Positions 7,260 to 16,332 of a stretch of DNA of 64,000 nucleotides are shown piece by piece. Position numbers and translations under genes: made by a program. Within the stretch, counting starts at the first letter, position 1. Each line of letters opens with the position of its first letter. The DNA comes from a virus: the IMG/VR virus record IMGVR_UViG_3300042863_000147, positions 25,267 to 89,266 of that record. The stretch is one strand, 5' to 3'. The notes below the pieces were generated by a model that saw nothing but the letters and a program-made list of their open reading frames with translations, had not been told where the DNA came from and made no database searches.

Positions 7260-7560
7260 TTTTATTTCCTTTTGGTTTCGGTCCCCGTTTTTTAGGGATT
7301 GCTTTGAGTCTTGCTTTCTCTGCCTTTGCATTTTTTAGCTCTGCTCTTTTATTTTCCATACTTTCTTTGCAAACTTTTTGTCCCTGACGTTTCATCTCGT
7401 TTGCAATGTTAGCAATGGCTCTTAGGTGCCTCCTAGTATCCCAGCCTGAATCTCTGCCTACATATTTGATAAATTTCAAATGTGTATTATGCAGTCCCAC
7501 AAGCTCAGCTACTAGCTGTGAATACAGTTCCTTATATTTGTTTATCTCTTCATTCGACAT
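7243..7560 (-). CDS. Small basic protein with AT-hook-like tail, unknown function
   Basis: A 105-residue protein with a helical N-terminal half (RRHLRAIANIANEMKRQG) and a strongly basic C-terminal part. The tail contains KKRGPKPKG, which resembles an AT-hook but lacks the exact GRP core. It is translationally nested: the start overlaps the end of gp46 by 11 bases and the stop overlaps the next gene by 17. DNA or RNA binding is inferred from charge and from the neighbouring Hc1-like gene. Confidence 0.65.
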   Translation of the reverse strand: MSNEEINKYKELYSQLVAELVGLHNTHLKFIKYVGRDSGWDTRRHLRAIANIANEMKRQGQKVCKESMENKRAELKNAKAEKARLKAIPKKRGPKPKGNKNDNNQ

Positions 7561-9328
7561 AATCTACATCGTTTGAGTAAGAAGTAAAACCGTTCTCTTT
7601 AACAACTCTGAGTACGTTATTAACACGACCTACTAATTCGTCCTTATGACTTATTAAGTATATATTCTTATTGCGTTCCCGTGCCATCTTTTTTAGGACC
7701 GCAAGTCCTGCTTCAACGCCTGCTGCATCCATACCTGCATCCATAAGTTCATCGACAAATAGTAAGTTAATATTCTGATACAGTCCTTCCCATACATCAC
7801 GGAATGCAAAGCTCATAGAAAGAATTAATCGATTGCGCTCACCTCTAGATAAGTTGTCAAAGTCTAGATCCTGCCCTAGCTGAGTAATCTCAATAGTAAG
7901 ATCATTTAAGAATACAACCTTATGAGGCAACCCTAACTTGTCAATATAGTAAGTCAGCCTCTTGTTTAAGTAGGTTAAATTCTGATCAATAATCTTCTTA
8001 CGAACAAAACTGTCCTTGTTTGTTAGCAATTTGTAAAGGAATTCTTGATGATCTCTGACCTTAGCAAGAGCATTTACTTGATCCCAATTGATTTCTTGAA
8101 TCGCAGTGTTCTTTAAGTCTTCAATTTGCTCTTCATAAGGATTAGCTTCGTCGATCTTTTGTGTCAATGTACGCTCTAAGCTGGCAAGATTGTTTTTATG
8201 ACCTAGTGCTTCTGCTTCTGTATCATAATATGTGTTGGGCCTATGCGGTTGCTCACCAATTCCTATCTCTTCTACAATTTTAGTGTAGTCAGCACTTACT
8301 TTATCAAAGTAAGTTTGTGCATCTAATAGGTTGTTAGCAGCAGTTGCTAGCATTTCGTCATGCTTGTGATCATGTAGATCCTGTTCACAAGCGGGGCACT
8401 TCTTATCATCGAGTGATTTAATCTCTTTGATGTATTTGTTTAAAGCACGTTCTGCTTGAATTACTGCTGACTCTAGAGTAGCACGTTGTTTGTTAAGACT
8501 GCGAATACGAGCATCCTCCTCGTCCCATGCTTTTAATGCAACATGAGCGGCTAGTTCTGCTTCTATATCAACTGATTCTAGATTAACAATGGCTTTACCT
8601 AGCCCTTCTATTTCAGTTTCTTTCTTAGATTCCCAGGCACTGCTCTTGAGTTGTAGGCTGTTAATGCTCTTTTGAACGTTTTCGTTAGCACTCTTAATAC
8701 CTTCAATTTTAAACTGTGCAGCAGTGATGCTGTCTTTAGTTTCTTTAATCAATAGCTTTAGTGCTTCTGCCTTTTCACTCAGTTGTGTGATGCCCAGTAA
8801 CTGTTCGATAACTTCTCGTTGTTCAGCCGCCTTCATACTTAAGAAGGGTTCTGTGTAGGTATTGAGTGCAACTAGGTGTTTGAACATAGTATGAGACATT
8901 GCCAGCATCTGCTCAATGCTCTTCTGCGTCTCGCGACTGTCACCTTGTGCTTCATCTTCGTCTTTGCTCTTTAATTCTTGGTCATTGACGAACAATTTCA
9001 GTACATTAGGCTTACGACCTCGTTCAATACGATACTTGACACTAGATTTTTCAAACTCAACAGTAACCAACATGCCCTTGCCGTTAGTCTTGTTGATTAA
9101 GTTCTCTTTCTTAATGTTGGTCAGTGCTTGCCCGTACAGTGCGTAGCTCAATGCATTAACAATAGTAGTCTTGCCTGTACCGTTTCTTGATCCAGTATCG
9201 TCACCGCCTAGATCCTGATTTGAACCTAGTACAAGAGTTAAGTGTTCTTTATCGAAATCAACTGCTTGAGTCTGGTTGCCCACACTCATAAAATTTTTAA
9301 CGGTTATATTTTTTAACTTAAATGTCAT
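7550..9328 (-). CDS. 46: Recombination endonuclease subunit gp46 (SbcC/Rad50-like)
   Basis: A 592-residue ABC-type ATPase that forms the gp46/gp47 nuclease, which resects DNA ends for recombination-dependent replication and degrades host DNA. Walker A is at residues 46-55 (GSRNGTGKTT). Long coiled coils flank the zinc hook CPAC at 311-314. The signature LSRGERNRLILSMSF and Walker B LLFVDELMD are near the C-terminus. Its ATG overlaps the gp47 stop by 4 bases (ATGA), typical of coupled translation and T4 order 47-46. Confidence 0.96.
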   Translation of the reverse strand: MTFKLKNITVKNFMSVGNQTQAVDFDKEHLTLVLGSNQDLGGDDTGSRNGTGKTTIVNALSYALYGQALTNIKKENLINKTNGKGMLVTVEFEKSSVKYRIERGRKPNVLKLFVNDQELKSKDEDEAQGDSRETQKSIEQMLAMSHTMFKHLVALNTYTEPFLSMKAAEQREVIEQLLGITQLSEKAEALKLLIKETKDSITAAQFKIEGIKSANENVQKSINSLQLKSSAWESKKETEIEGLGKAIVNLESVDIEAELAAHVALKAWDEEDARIRSLNKQRATLESAVIQAERALNKYIKEIKSLDDKKCPACEQDLHDHKHDEMLATAANNLLDAQTYFDKVSADYTKIVEEIGIGEQPHRPNTYYDTEAEALGHKNNLASLERTLTQKIDEANPYEEQIEDLKNTAIQEINWDQVNALAKVRDHQEFLYKLLTNKDSFVRKKIIDQNLTYLNKRLTYYIDKLGLPHKVVFLNDLTIEITQLGQDLDFDNLSRGERNRLILSMSFAFRDVWEGLYQNINLLFVDELMDAGMDAAGVEAGLAVLKKMARERNKNIYLISHKDELVGRVNNVLRVVKENGFTSYSNDVDYVE

Positions 9329-10338
9329 AGATTATTATAGATGTCCAACAGGACTTTTTTATCAAACTGTTCTGATTCGATATTGATCAGCTGTTCGGAA
9401 ACAATTTGATCGACACTTTCAAACTTTGTGTCAGGATTGTCTTCATAAGTTCCTTCAAGATTAATTTTATCTTGTATAAGACTAATTTCTCTAATGTCGT
9501 AATCATTAGTAAAAGTCTCCTTGATAAAGTTAGCCTCTTCAAAGCTGATATCGATGTCTAAATTGACCTTTAGATGCATCTTTGACTGCATAATCGTGTC
9601 TTTTTTATCGATTAGGTCGCTTAGTTTAACATGTCTATACTTAGGGCAGTTGTCCCAGTTAATGTATTGGGGCTCACTGCCCCAATCCATAATCATCATG
9701 CCTCGCTCGTCGTCCCACGAGTCTGCAAAGTTATGTGGGAAAGCATTTCCAATGTAGTGGATCTTACCTCGGTTCTGTCTCTTGTGGAAATGCCCACTGA
9801 ATACATAGTCTTGGTGTGTAAAGTGATTAGCCTGTAACTCACCGTGATCAGGCATCTGTACCATGGCGTTCATGTAGAACAAGGGCAATTCAAAGTGCCC
9901 AAACATGTATTTGCTCTTAACTTGACTGATAGTTTTCCACTCATCACCTACAAGCCAAGGGACTAAGGTAACATCGCCTATAGTGGTCACACCTTCAACG
10001 ACAGTTACTCCGGGAATATGTTTTCCAAATGCGCTGCTATGGATGTCACGCTTGTCTTTGTAGAACAGATCATGATTGCCCGGAAACCAAAAGAATTGCT
10101 CAAAAGCAGCACCTAGTTTTTCCAAGCATCGGATACTGGTATCCAGCGTGATCAAGTTGAGACTGTTTCGATTATGCGACCAGTCACCTAAAAATATTCC
10201 AGTATCGCAACCTTGTTTTTTAGCGTTTTCAATATACCAATCTACAAATTCTTCGCAATCTCTTAAATGGGTGCCACTGTTAGATTTAAGTCCAAAATGA
10301 ATATCAGTGAAGCAGGCTACCTTTTTAAAAAGGTTCAT
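9325..10338 (-). CDS. 47: Recombination endonuclease subunit gp47 (SbcD/Mre11-like)
   Basis: A 337-residue calcineurin-like metallophosphoesterase that pairs with gp46. Metal-binding motifs are in order: FTDIHFG (residues 10-16), FLGDWSHNRNS, WFPGNHDLF, and later GHFELP and SGHFHKRQNRG. The start has AGGAG 9-13 bases upstream. The 46-base gap to gp55 contains a TTGACT and a TATACA separated by 15 bases, a marginal host-type promoter. Confidence 0.96.
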   Translation of the reverse strand: MNLFKKVACFTDIHFGLKSNSGTHLRDCEEFVDWYIENAKKQGCDTGIFLGDWSHNRNSLNLITLDTSIRCLEKLGAAFEQFFWFPGNHDLFYKDKRDIHSSAFGKHIPGVTVVEGVTTIGDVTLVPWLVGDEWKTISQVKSKYMFGHFELPLFYMNAMVQMPDHGELQANHFTHQDYVFSGHFHKRQNRGKIHYIGNAFPHNFADSWDDERGMMIMDWGSEPQYINWDNCPKYRHVKLSDLIDKKDTIMQSKMHLKVNLDIDISFEEANFIKETFTNDYDIREISLIQDKINLEGTYEDNPDTKFESVDQIVSEQLINIESEQFDKKVLLDIYNNL

Positions 10339-10384
10339 ATTATTGTTCTCCTAACTAACAGTGTATAGATCTGTTTAAGCAAAG

Positions 10385-11299
10385 TCAAACATCAGTTTCT
10401 TCAGATTCGTCCTCGATAGGATCTTCTTCGCTCTTGGGCATCCTAAAGTTTTTATACAATTCTGCTTGCCGCGCATTTTCTTCTGCGTATTCTTGTTGAT
10501 TCTGTCTAGTTAAACTAGGAGTTAGTCCGTGTGACTCTAACATGTCGTCTCTAATATTTTGATTTTTCTTTTCGATATTGAGCACACGAGTAAAGCTGTT
10601 GGTCACTGCGGCTGTATAGTAAGCAAATGGATTTTCAGATTTTGATTCATCAAACTGTAATCCAATTTGACTTAGCTGTAGTACCGCTTGCCCGCGCATT
10701 TCTTCAACGTAGGTATAACCGCGCCAATTGCTACGTTGTGCATAACGTTCGCTTAGTTTGATAAACATTTTACCGAGATTTTCAGTAATACGTCCGTGGT
10801 CCTTGCTAAATTTACCAGTGTCAATTGGACCTTTCCAGTGACTCTTGCCTACGCAAATTAATTCGTTATTGTCGTCAAATTTCCAATGTTGAAAAGGAGG
10901 AAAATTAACTTTGTCGTGGCTATCGGCAGTTGTTTTGGTTGTCTTCTTACGACCTGGTGCAAGTGGAATATGATCAAACGTCATGATCCTAAATACTACA
11001 TCCGTCTTAGCAATAGTGGTATAGTCCGGAGTACATTCGATAAGTCTAGTTTTCTTGTCTCCTGCTAATCTAGCAGCAGCAAATGCCGCAATTCCGATCC
11101 TTTTTGCCTGTGCCCTTTTTGCGTCTGCAATTGTTCTAATATTAATTTTGTCTAAATTAGTCAATATTATATCGTGCTGACTATATTCAGGTTTGTTAAA
11201 ACTTGAAAACGAACATTTACTCTTGTGTATTTCTGCTAGTAAATCTCTATTATTTAGGTATTTTACTTTTCTTCCTGTGGGAATTAAACTTACGGTCAT
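10385..11299 (-). CDS. 55: RNA polymerase sigma factor for late transcription, gp55
   Basis: At 304 residues it is well above the roughly 185 of T4 gp55. The sigma-like core lies in the C-terminal half: KLSERYAQRSNWRGYTYVEEM, then GLQFDESKSENPFAYYTAAVTNSFTRVLN. It redirects host RNA polymerase to TATAAATA promoters together with the sliding clamp. The N-terminal 150 or so residues are extra: basic, including KRAQAKRIGIAAFAAARLAG and a LAPGRKKTTKTT stretch, and they could add DNA or clamp contacts. A near-consensus host promoter upstream (11323-11352) fits early or middle expression, and a late motif at 11370-11377 could sustain it. Confidence 0.93.
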   Translation of the reverse strand: MTVSLIPTGRKVKYLNNRDLLAEIHKSKCSFSSFNKPEYSQHDIILTNLDKINIRTIADAKRAQAKRIGIAAFAAARLAGDKKTRLIECTPDYTTIAKTDVVFRIMTFDHIPLAPGRKKTTKTTADSHDKVNFPPFQHWKFDDNNELICVGKSHWKGPIDTGKFSKDHGRITENLGKMFIKLSERYAQRSNWRGYTYVEEMRGQAVLQLSQIGLQFDESKSENPFAYYTAAVTNSFTRVLNIEKKNQNIRDDMLESHGLTPSLTRQNQQEYAEENARQAELYKNFRMPKSEEDPIEDESEETDV

Positions 11300-11322
11300 T
11301 ATTGTTATTGTCCTTTAATGAC

Positions 11323-11352
11323 ATTGTAGCAGGGTGGAAATGGCAATGTCAA
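11323..11352 (-). promoter_or_regulatory. Host-type promoter for gp55 (TTGACA-18-TACAAT)
   Basis: On the minus strand a perfect -35 TTGACA (11347-11352) is 18 bases from TACAAT (11323-11328). It precedes the gp55 ATG at 11299. Confidence 0.75.
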
Positions 11353-11369
11353 CCATTATAAGAGCGTTT

Positions 11370-11377
11370 TATTTATT
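11370..11377 (-). promoter_or_regulatory. Late promoter motif (AATAAATA) toward gp55
   Basis: Minus-strand AATAAATA, 7 of 8 with the late consensus, lies upstream of the host-type promoter. It suggests continued late expression of gp55. Confidence 0.45.
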
Positions 11378-11378
11378 G

Positions 11379-11386
11379 GTTAAATA
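11379..11386 (+). promoter_or_regulatory. Weak late-like motif (GTTAAATA) for gp48
   Basis: A 6 of 8 match to the late consensus on the plus strand. The predicted +1 near 11392 would leave AGGAA just before the ATG at 11404. It is the only candidate for the long plus-strand baseplate block. Confidence 0.35.
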
Positions 11387-11403
11387 CACTATAGGAAAAT
11401 AAC

Positions 11404-12471
11404 ATGGCTCTCTCATATACCGAATACCAAATGGCTCAGCAGGACTTGATGACTTTGCAAAGCAGAGAAGCAAGCCAACAGATCTCTATTATACAGGCAT
11501 ATAAGGAACGAGATGCTGCTCTTGCAGCAGGAGATCAAGCTGCGGCTGATAGAGCAATTGCAAAAGCAGCCACCCGAGAAGAAAATTTAGAATTTACTAG
11601 GCAAGACATTGCTAAAACTCAAGCTACAATTAATGAATTCAATGGAACTCCTACAGTTAAACCGGCATCAACGGTTGCAACTGAACAGAAGTATGCTAAT
11701 CCAGCAAACATTGTGAGTAACAGTGGTCCTGTAGAAGACGATAGCGAAGCACCTAAAGTTACAATGGATCCTCTAGGAGAGAGATCAGTTCCAGGAGTAC
11801 CGCCTGGCGCAGAGAAAGTTAGTCAGCAAAAAGCACAGGTTATTTTTCAAGACGCAAATGGAAATTCAGAGCCGGAAGATATGCGTGTTCGAATCTTAGT
11901 ACCTCCAAAGTACATAACACCTGAATTATCTGGACCTAATGATGAATTGGCCAAAGCAGGCGGGATTATTTTTCCATATACACCTACTATCAGCTTTGAT
12001 GCAAAGTCTGATTATGCAGCCTCGCAGCCACTACACTCTAACTTTGCAATAAATTTTTATCAACGTAGTAGTATAGGTTCTATATCTATTTCTGGAAAAT
12101 TTTCAGTAGCTAGTGCAGACGATGCAGACATATACATTTGTACAATGCACCTTTTAAAATCTCTTACACGGATGCGAAGCGGAGGTTTGGGCGGAGACCC
12201 TGACAGTGGAGCACCACCTCCGGTGTGTAGATTATATGGTCATGGTGATATGATGCTTAGTAATGTACCTGTGGCAATTAGTAATTTTCGACTAGAGCTA
12301 CCTGATAATGTAGATTATTTTACGTTAAAGTCTAAAATTTTTGGAACAACTGCGGTTCCGACCTTATCTACTTTTTCTATAACTTGCATACCAATGTACA
12401 GCAGAGCAGAAATGTTACGATTCTCTGTAACAGACTACAATAGCAATTTCAATAAAAAGGGGTATATCTAA
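11404..12471 (+). CDS. 48: Baseplate tail-tube cap/initiator protein gp48 (gp54-like)
   Basis: A 355-residue protein. The N-terminal 75 residues are helical and likely coiled coil, then a Pro-rich linker. The C-terminal domain has IIFPYTPTISFDAKSDY, HSNFAINFYQRSSIGSISISG and PVCRLYGHGDMMLSNVPVAISNF, the pattern of the gp48/gp54 family in aquatic T4-like phages. These proteins cap the baseplate hub and start tube polymerisation. gp48 and gp54 are paralogous, so which one is meant is uncertain; only one copy lies in this window. It is followed immediately by gp53, as part of one long baseplate transcript. Confidence 0.75.
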   Translation: MALSYTEYQMAQQDLMTLQSREASQQISIIQAYKERDAALAAGDQAAADRAIAKAATREENLEFTRQDIAKTQATINEFNGTPTVKPASTVATEQKYANPANIVSNSGPVEDDSEAPKVTMDPLGERSVPGVPPGAEKVSQQKAQVIFQDANGNSEPEDMRVRILVPPKYITPELSGPNDELAKAGGIIFPYTPTISFDAKSDYAASQPLHSNFAINFYQRSSIGSISISGKFSVASADDADIYICTMHLLKSLTRMRSGGLGGDPDSGAPPPVCRLYGHGDMMLSNVPVAISNFRLELPDNVDYFTLKSKIFGTTAVPTLSTFSITCIPMYSRAEMLRFSVTDYNSNFNKKGYI

Positions 12472-12768
12472 ATGACAGTTTATAGTAAATCGAGCCCGTA
12501 TTACAACACTGAAATTGTAAACAATTATCTTGATGTTATTAATTTTAGAGACATTCCAAAAGAACGAGATGATATTTTGTTTGAAGTCACTGCTACTTAT
12601 GAACATCGTCCAGATTTGTTAGCCTATGATTTATACAAAGATCATAAGTTATGGTGGGTATTTGCAGTAAGAAATAGATCAGTTATTAAAGATCCTGTAT
12701 ATGATTTAATTACCGGTGTTAAAATATACCTACCTAAAGCATCTACACTACAAAGAGTATTGAGTTAA
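12472..12768 (+). CDS. 53: Baseplate wedge protein gp53
   Basis: A 98-residue protein, shorter than T4 gp53 (about 196). The Y.VTATYEHRPDLLAYDLYKD and KLWWVFAVRNRS motifs are characteristic. It ends in a short basic segment resembling the start of the LysM-like part, so it may keep only the wedge-binding domain. gp53 joins wedges to the central hub. Its ATG directly follows the gp48 stop (TAAATG), suggesting coupled translation. Confidence 0.88.
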   Translation: MTVYSKSSPYYNTEIVNNYLDVINFRDIPKERDDILFEVTATYEHRPDLLAYDLYKDHKLWWVFAVRNRSVIKDPVYDLITGVKIYLPKASTLQRVLS

Positions 12769-12769
12769 T

Positions 12770-15700
12770 ATGAACGAACGGCAAATGGATGCGGTGCTTC
12801 GAAAGAATTACCCTTTTACGGATTCTTCTAAAGCAGATAATGATGCTAAATTAAAAATTAAAAGTTTAGGGCAGGCTAATGCCTTGAATTCTTATAGGTC
12901 AGTAACTTATAATTTCACATTAGCTGCACTTAAAAAGAACTATTTAGATGATCCTACTGCATACAGAACTAGTGAATTAGATTTAATTATCTTAAAGTCT
13001 GGCGGAAAAGGAAATGCTACTCTAACAACCAGTGGTGGTGCAAATACTGACGGGATATATAAACAGGCTCGGTCTGATTTTGCAGCTAGTGATCCTAGAA
13101 GATCAGATTTAACGCCCGAACAAAAGAATGTACCATTGCGCGATTATGGCGGAGAATTAATAAACGGATTTAACACTGAGAGTCCTGGTCGATTTGACAT
13201 GTTTATTGAAAACGTTGAAGTTGATACGTTGATGTCTTTTACTGAGTCGAGCGGCGCAACATTACCTACACAGATTAAGTTTGAAGTTATCGAACCTTAC
13301 AGTGTTAATGGTTTTATCGAAGCCCTGCATGTCTCGGCAATTGCAGCAGGTTATCCTACTTACTTAGAAGCTAGCTTTGTTTTAAAAATGGAATTTTGGG
13401 GATACCCTGATAACGATCTTACTTCTTTTAAGGATCCTGAAAAGATTGAAAAGACAGAAAGATTTTTTCCTATTGGATTAACCGGAATAGAAGTAGATAT
13501 AAGTGAGAAAGGTACTCGATATCGATGCACTGCGGTTCCGTACAATGAGCGTGCGTTTGGAGAACCAAATGTAATTAAAAAGCCAATTAAAATGTCAGGT
13601 TTAACAATTAAAGAAATTTTAACTGACTTAATTAAAAATGTTAACGAACAAGTTAAGACATCTAACAAGGAAGGAAAAGTAGTTTCTCTTGGGAACAAGC
13701 ATAATACATATGCTATTAAATTTCCTTCTCGAGATGACACAGTTGGCTGGAAAGACACTCCTGAAAATAATATTGCTAGTTCGAAATTAGTAGAAATTCT
13801 AAAAGATAATGTGCTATATAAGATGGCCGATCCTGCTACTACTGAAAAAGCCACTGCTTATAAGAAAGACGGCAAAGCTCAGCCTAGCGCGAATCAACAA
13901 GCTAAAGAACCAGAAGCAATCAAATATACTCCGGGAAAGACTGTTGTTCAATTTTCAGAAAATATGAATATTCACGATGCAATTACATCAGTAATTCGAG
14001 ACAGTGAATATTGTAGAAACATTTTAAAAGATGTAAAAAAGAACATTGACGAATTTGGAATGATAGACTATTTCATGGTGAGGATTGAAACTAAAAATCT
14101 AAATGAAATGGACGAAACTACTAAGAAGCCTTTTCAGAATTTTACGTTTATTGTAAGTCCTTATAAATTGCACTACACAAGAATTCCTACCTATGGTCAA
14201 GAACAAATAGATGATACGCGATTGACAAAACTTTGCAATCGAGAATACAACTACATGTATACTGGTAATAATATCGATATAACAAGTTTTAAATTAAATT
14301 TTAATCATCTATATTTTGAAGCTGTTCCATCTTCGTTTGGAAATCAAGATACTCCGTCGGCAAAGACCGGTGCCGGACCAAACAACGGAGCAGCACCTAA
14401 GCAATCTGCAACTCCTACAGAAGTAGTTGAAAAACAGCAAGTTCCTACTTCTCCCACAAAAGTAGAACCAACACCGGTGCAATCTAATATTTCTAATGCC
14501 GGCCAACCACCTAACGATGCCTACAGTGTATTAGCAAGAAAGATGCACGATGCAATTGTTGATTCTAAAGCTAGCATGATTACCGGAGACATGGAGATTT
14601 TAGGAGACCCGTTTTATATAGCAACAGGGGGCGTGGGAAATTTTAACCCTAAACCAGACGGAAGAGGAAAAACAATAACAGGTGAAGTTGATCACCTAAC
14701 TGGTGAAGTATTAATAAGAATAAATTTTAGAAATCCTATAGATATAAATTCAGCTACCGGCATGATGGACTTTAGTCCTAAACTTGTACCGTTCAGTGGA
14801 GTGTATAGGATTATTAAAGCAACTAGTACATTTAAGAACGGTGAATTTAAACAACGATTAGAAATTTTAAGATTGCCTGGACAAATTTTAGATCTAAATG
14901 CTCAGGAAAGTGATCCTGCTGATAGAGTCATAACGGTACCTAACTCACTTAATCGTGTTTCCCCAGATACAACTAGAGCATTTAATCCTAGTCAAAGATT
15001 GGACTCTTCAACTGCATTGGAACAACTCAATCGAGGTCTTCCTAGTCCAGGATTACCAGGAGCACTAAGTAATTTTACAGCAGCTACAGGCGGTCTAGGC
15101 GGACAAGCTGGTGCATTGCTTATGCAGAATCCTGGGCGAGTTTTAAAAACAGGAGCATTAGCAGCGGGCTCATCTGTTATTGGACAAGCCCTTCCTACTG
15201 ATATATCTTCTAACATTAGGTTAAATTCTTCTGGACTTGCTAACATAAATCAAACAGGGTTAGGTTCAGCTGCTCTAATTGCTGTTGCGACAAACGTATT
15301 GACAGGAAACATTCCTGCCAAACGAGCAGTTACTACCGTTGCAGGGACGATTGCAGGAGCTGCTTTAGTAAATGCACTTAAAAAACCTAATGTTGGATCG
15401 GGCATAGGTGAAGGTGCAACTAATGTTCTGTCTAAAGCAGTAACTGATTCTCCTACTGCACAGGATATTAAATTTGGTACCACTATTAATCCATCTAAAA
15501 TTGCATCAGACACGGTTAATAGTGTAGTTGGCGCAACTAAAGAATTAGGTACCGCTGCAATAGGTGCAGTTAATAGCTTAGGAAAAGAAGTATCAGGTTT
15601 TGTTAAAGGTGTCGGAGAAAAAATATCTTCGTTCAACAGCAGCCCTGCTGATCCCAAAGCTATCGGAGCTCAGGTTGGCTTAGACGTTTCTAAGCTATCC

Positions 15701-16321
15701 GGGTTGTCTCCTGATTTTCAAAGTAAAGCATTAAATCAGATTGCAAGTTTTAGCAAAAATTTACCTCCGGATGTTAATCTTAACCAAGCTGCTAGTGCTG
15801 GGGTAGTTTTGGATTACCTATCACCAAGCAAAATTAAAAATATTCCTCCGACTGCACCGTACTCTACTGCGCCTGCTGCACCAGTTGATGTAGCATACCT
15901 GACTCAAGTTGCTGCAAAAGGAGGAGCAACTGCGGTTGCAAATCTCTATGGAGTTACTAGTATTAAAGATCTGTCTGGAAATTTAGTACCAAGTGATGTG
16001 CTCTCTTCAACATTGAAAAGTCTTCCGCCCGGTCAAGTTAATCCTTTTGCAAATTTATCAGGACAATTTAATGCAATTGATGCAAACGTATTAAAAGACA
16101 AATTTGGTACAGCTGGTTCTCAGCTTTCTCAATTAACAGGTAAAGTTCCTGTATTAGATAAGAATATTGCAGGAGCAGTATCTTCTAAGTATGGAAGTTC
16201 CGCTGGTCCGAGTCCGTTGGATAAATTAGTTAACAATTTGGGGGATCCGAACGCTCCTCCCTATACTGGCAACGACCCTATAGTTAGGGCAAGACTAGGT
16301 TTGCCGCCAGCCACTGTTTAG
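12770..16321 (+). CDS. Large baseplate hub-type structural protein (gp27 position)
   Basis: A 1183-residue protein between gp53 and gp5. The N-terminal half (to about residue 520) is a mixed domain with FDMFIENVEVDTLMSFTES and LKMEFWGYPDND. It then has a Pro/Thr-rich linker (about 525-580) and a folded stretch with GDMEILGDPFYIATGG and PVPFSGVYRIIKA-like sequence (about 600-720). A long Ala/Gly/Ser-rich C-terminal region follows, with glycine-zipper-like segments. Placement beside the gp5 spike suggests it is the hub to which the spike attaches, a role played by gp27 in T4. This is inferred from position; I see no clear T4 gp27 signature. Confidence 0.6.
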   Translation: MNERQMDAVLRKNYPFTDSSKADNDAKLKIKSLGQANALNSYRSVTYNFTLAALKKNYLDDPTAYRTSELDLIILKSGGKGNATLTTSGGANTDGIYKQARSDFAASDPRRSDLTPEQKNVPLRDYGGELINGFNTESPGRFDMFIENVEVDTLMSFTESSGATLPTQIKFEVIEPYSVNGFIEALHVSAIAAGYPTYLEASFVLKMEFWGYPDNDLTSFKDPEKIEKTERFFPIGLTGIEVDISEKGTRYRCTAVPYNERAFGEPNVIKKPIKMSGLTIKEILTDLIKNVNEQVKTSNKEGKVVSLGNKHNTYAIKFPSRDDTVGWKDTPENNIASSKLVEILKDNVLYKMADPATTEKATAYKKDGKAQPSANQQAKEPEAIKYTPGKTVVQFSENMNIHDAITSVIRDSEYCRNILKDVKKNIDEFGMIDYFMVRIETKNLNEMDETTKKPFQNFTFIVSPYKLHYTRIPTYGQEQIDDTRLTKLCNREYNYMYTGNNIDITSFKLNFNHLYFEAVPSSFGNQDTPSAKTGAGPNNGAAPKQSATPTEVVEKQQVPTSPTKVEPTPVQSNISNAGQPPNDAYSVLARKMHDAIVDSKASMITGDMEILGDPFYIATGGVGNFNPKPDGRGKTITGEVDHLTGEVLIRINFRNPIDINSATGMMDFSPKLVPFSGVYRIIKATSTFKNGEFKQRLEILRLPGQILDLNAQESDPADRVITVPNSLNRVSPDTTRAFNPSQRLDSSTALEQLNRGLPSPGLPGALSNFTAATGGLGGQAGALLMQNPGRVLKTGALAAGSSVIGQALPTDISSNIRLNSSGLANINQTGLGSAALIAVATNVLTGNIPAKRAVTTVAGTIAGAALVNALKKPNVGSGIGEGATNVLSKAVTDSPTAQDIKFGTTINPSKIASDTVNSVVGATKELGTAAIGAVNSLGKEVSGFVKGVGEKISSFNSSPADPKAIGAQVGLDVSKLSGLSPDFQSKALNQIASFSKNLPPDVNLNQAASAGVVLDYLSPSKIKNIPPTAPYSTAPAAPVDVAYLTQVAAKGGATAVANLYGVTSIKDLSGNLVPSDVLSSTLKSLPPGQVNPFANLSGQFNAIDANVLKDKFGTAGSQLSQLTGKVPVLDKNIAGAVSSKYGSSAGPSPLDKLVNNLGDPNAPPYTGNDPIVRARLGLPPATV

Positions 16322-16332
16322 GATTATATCAT

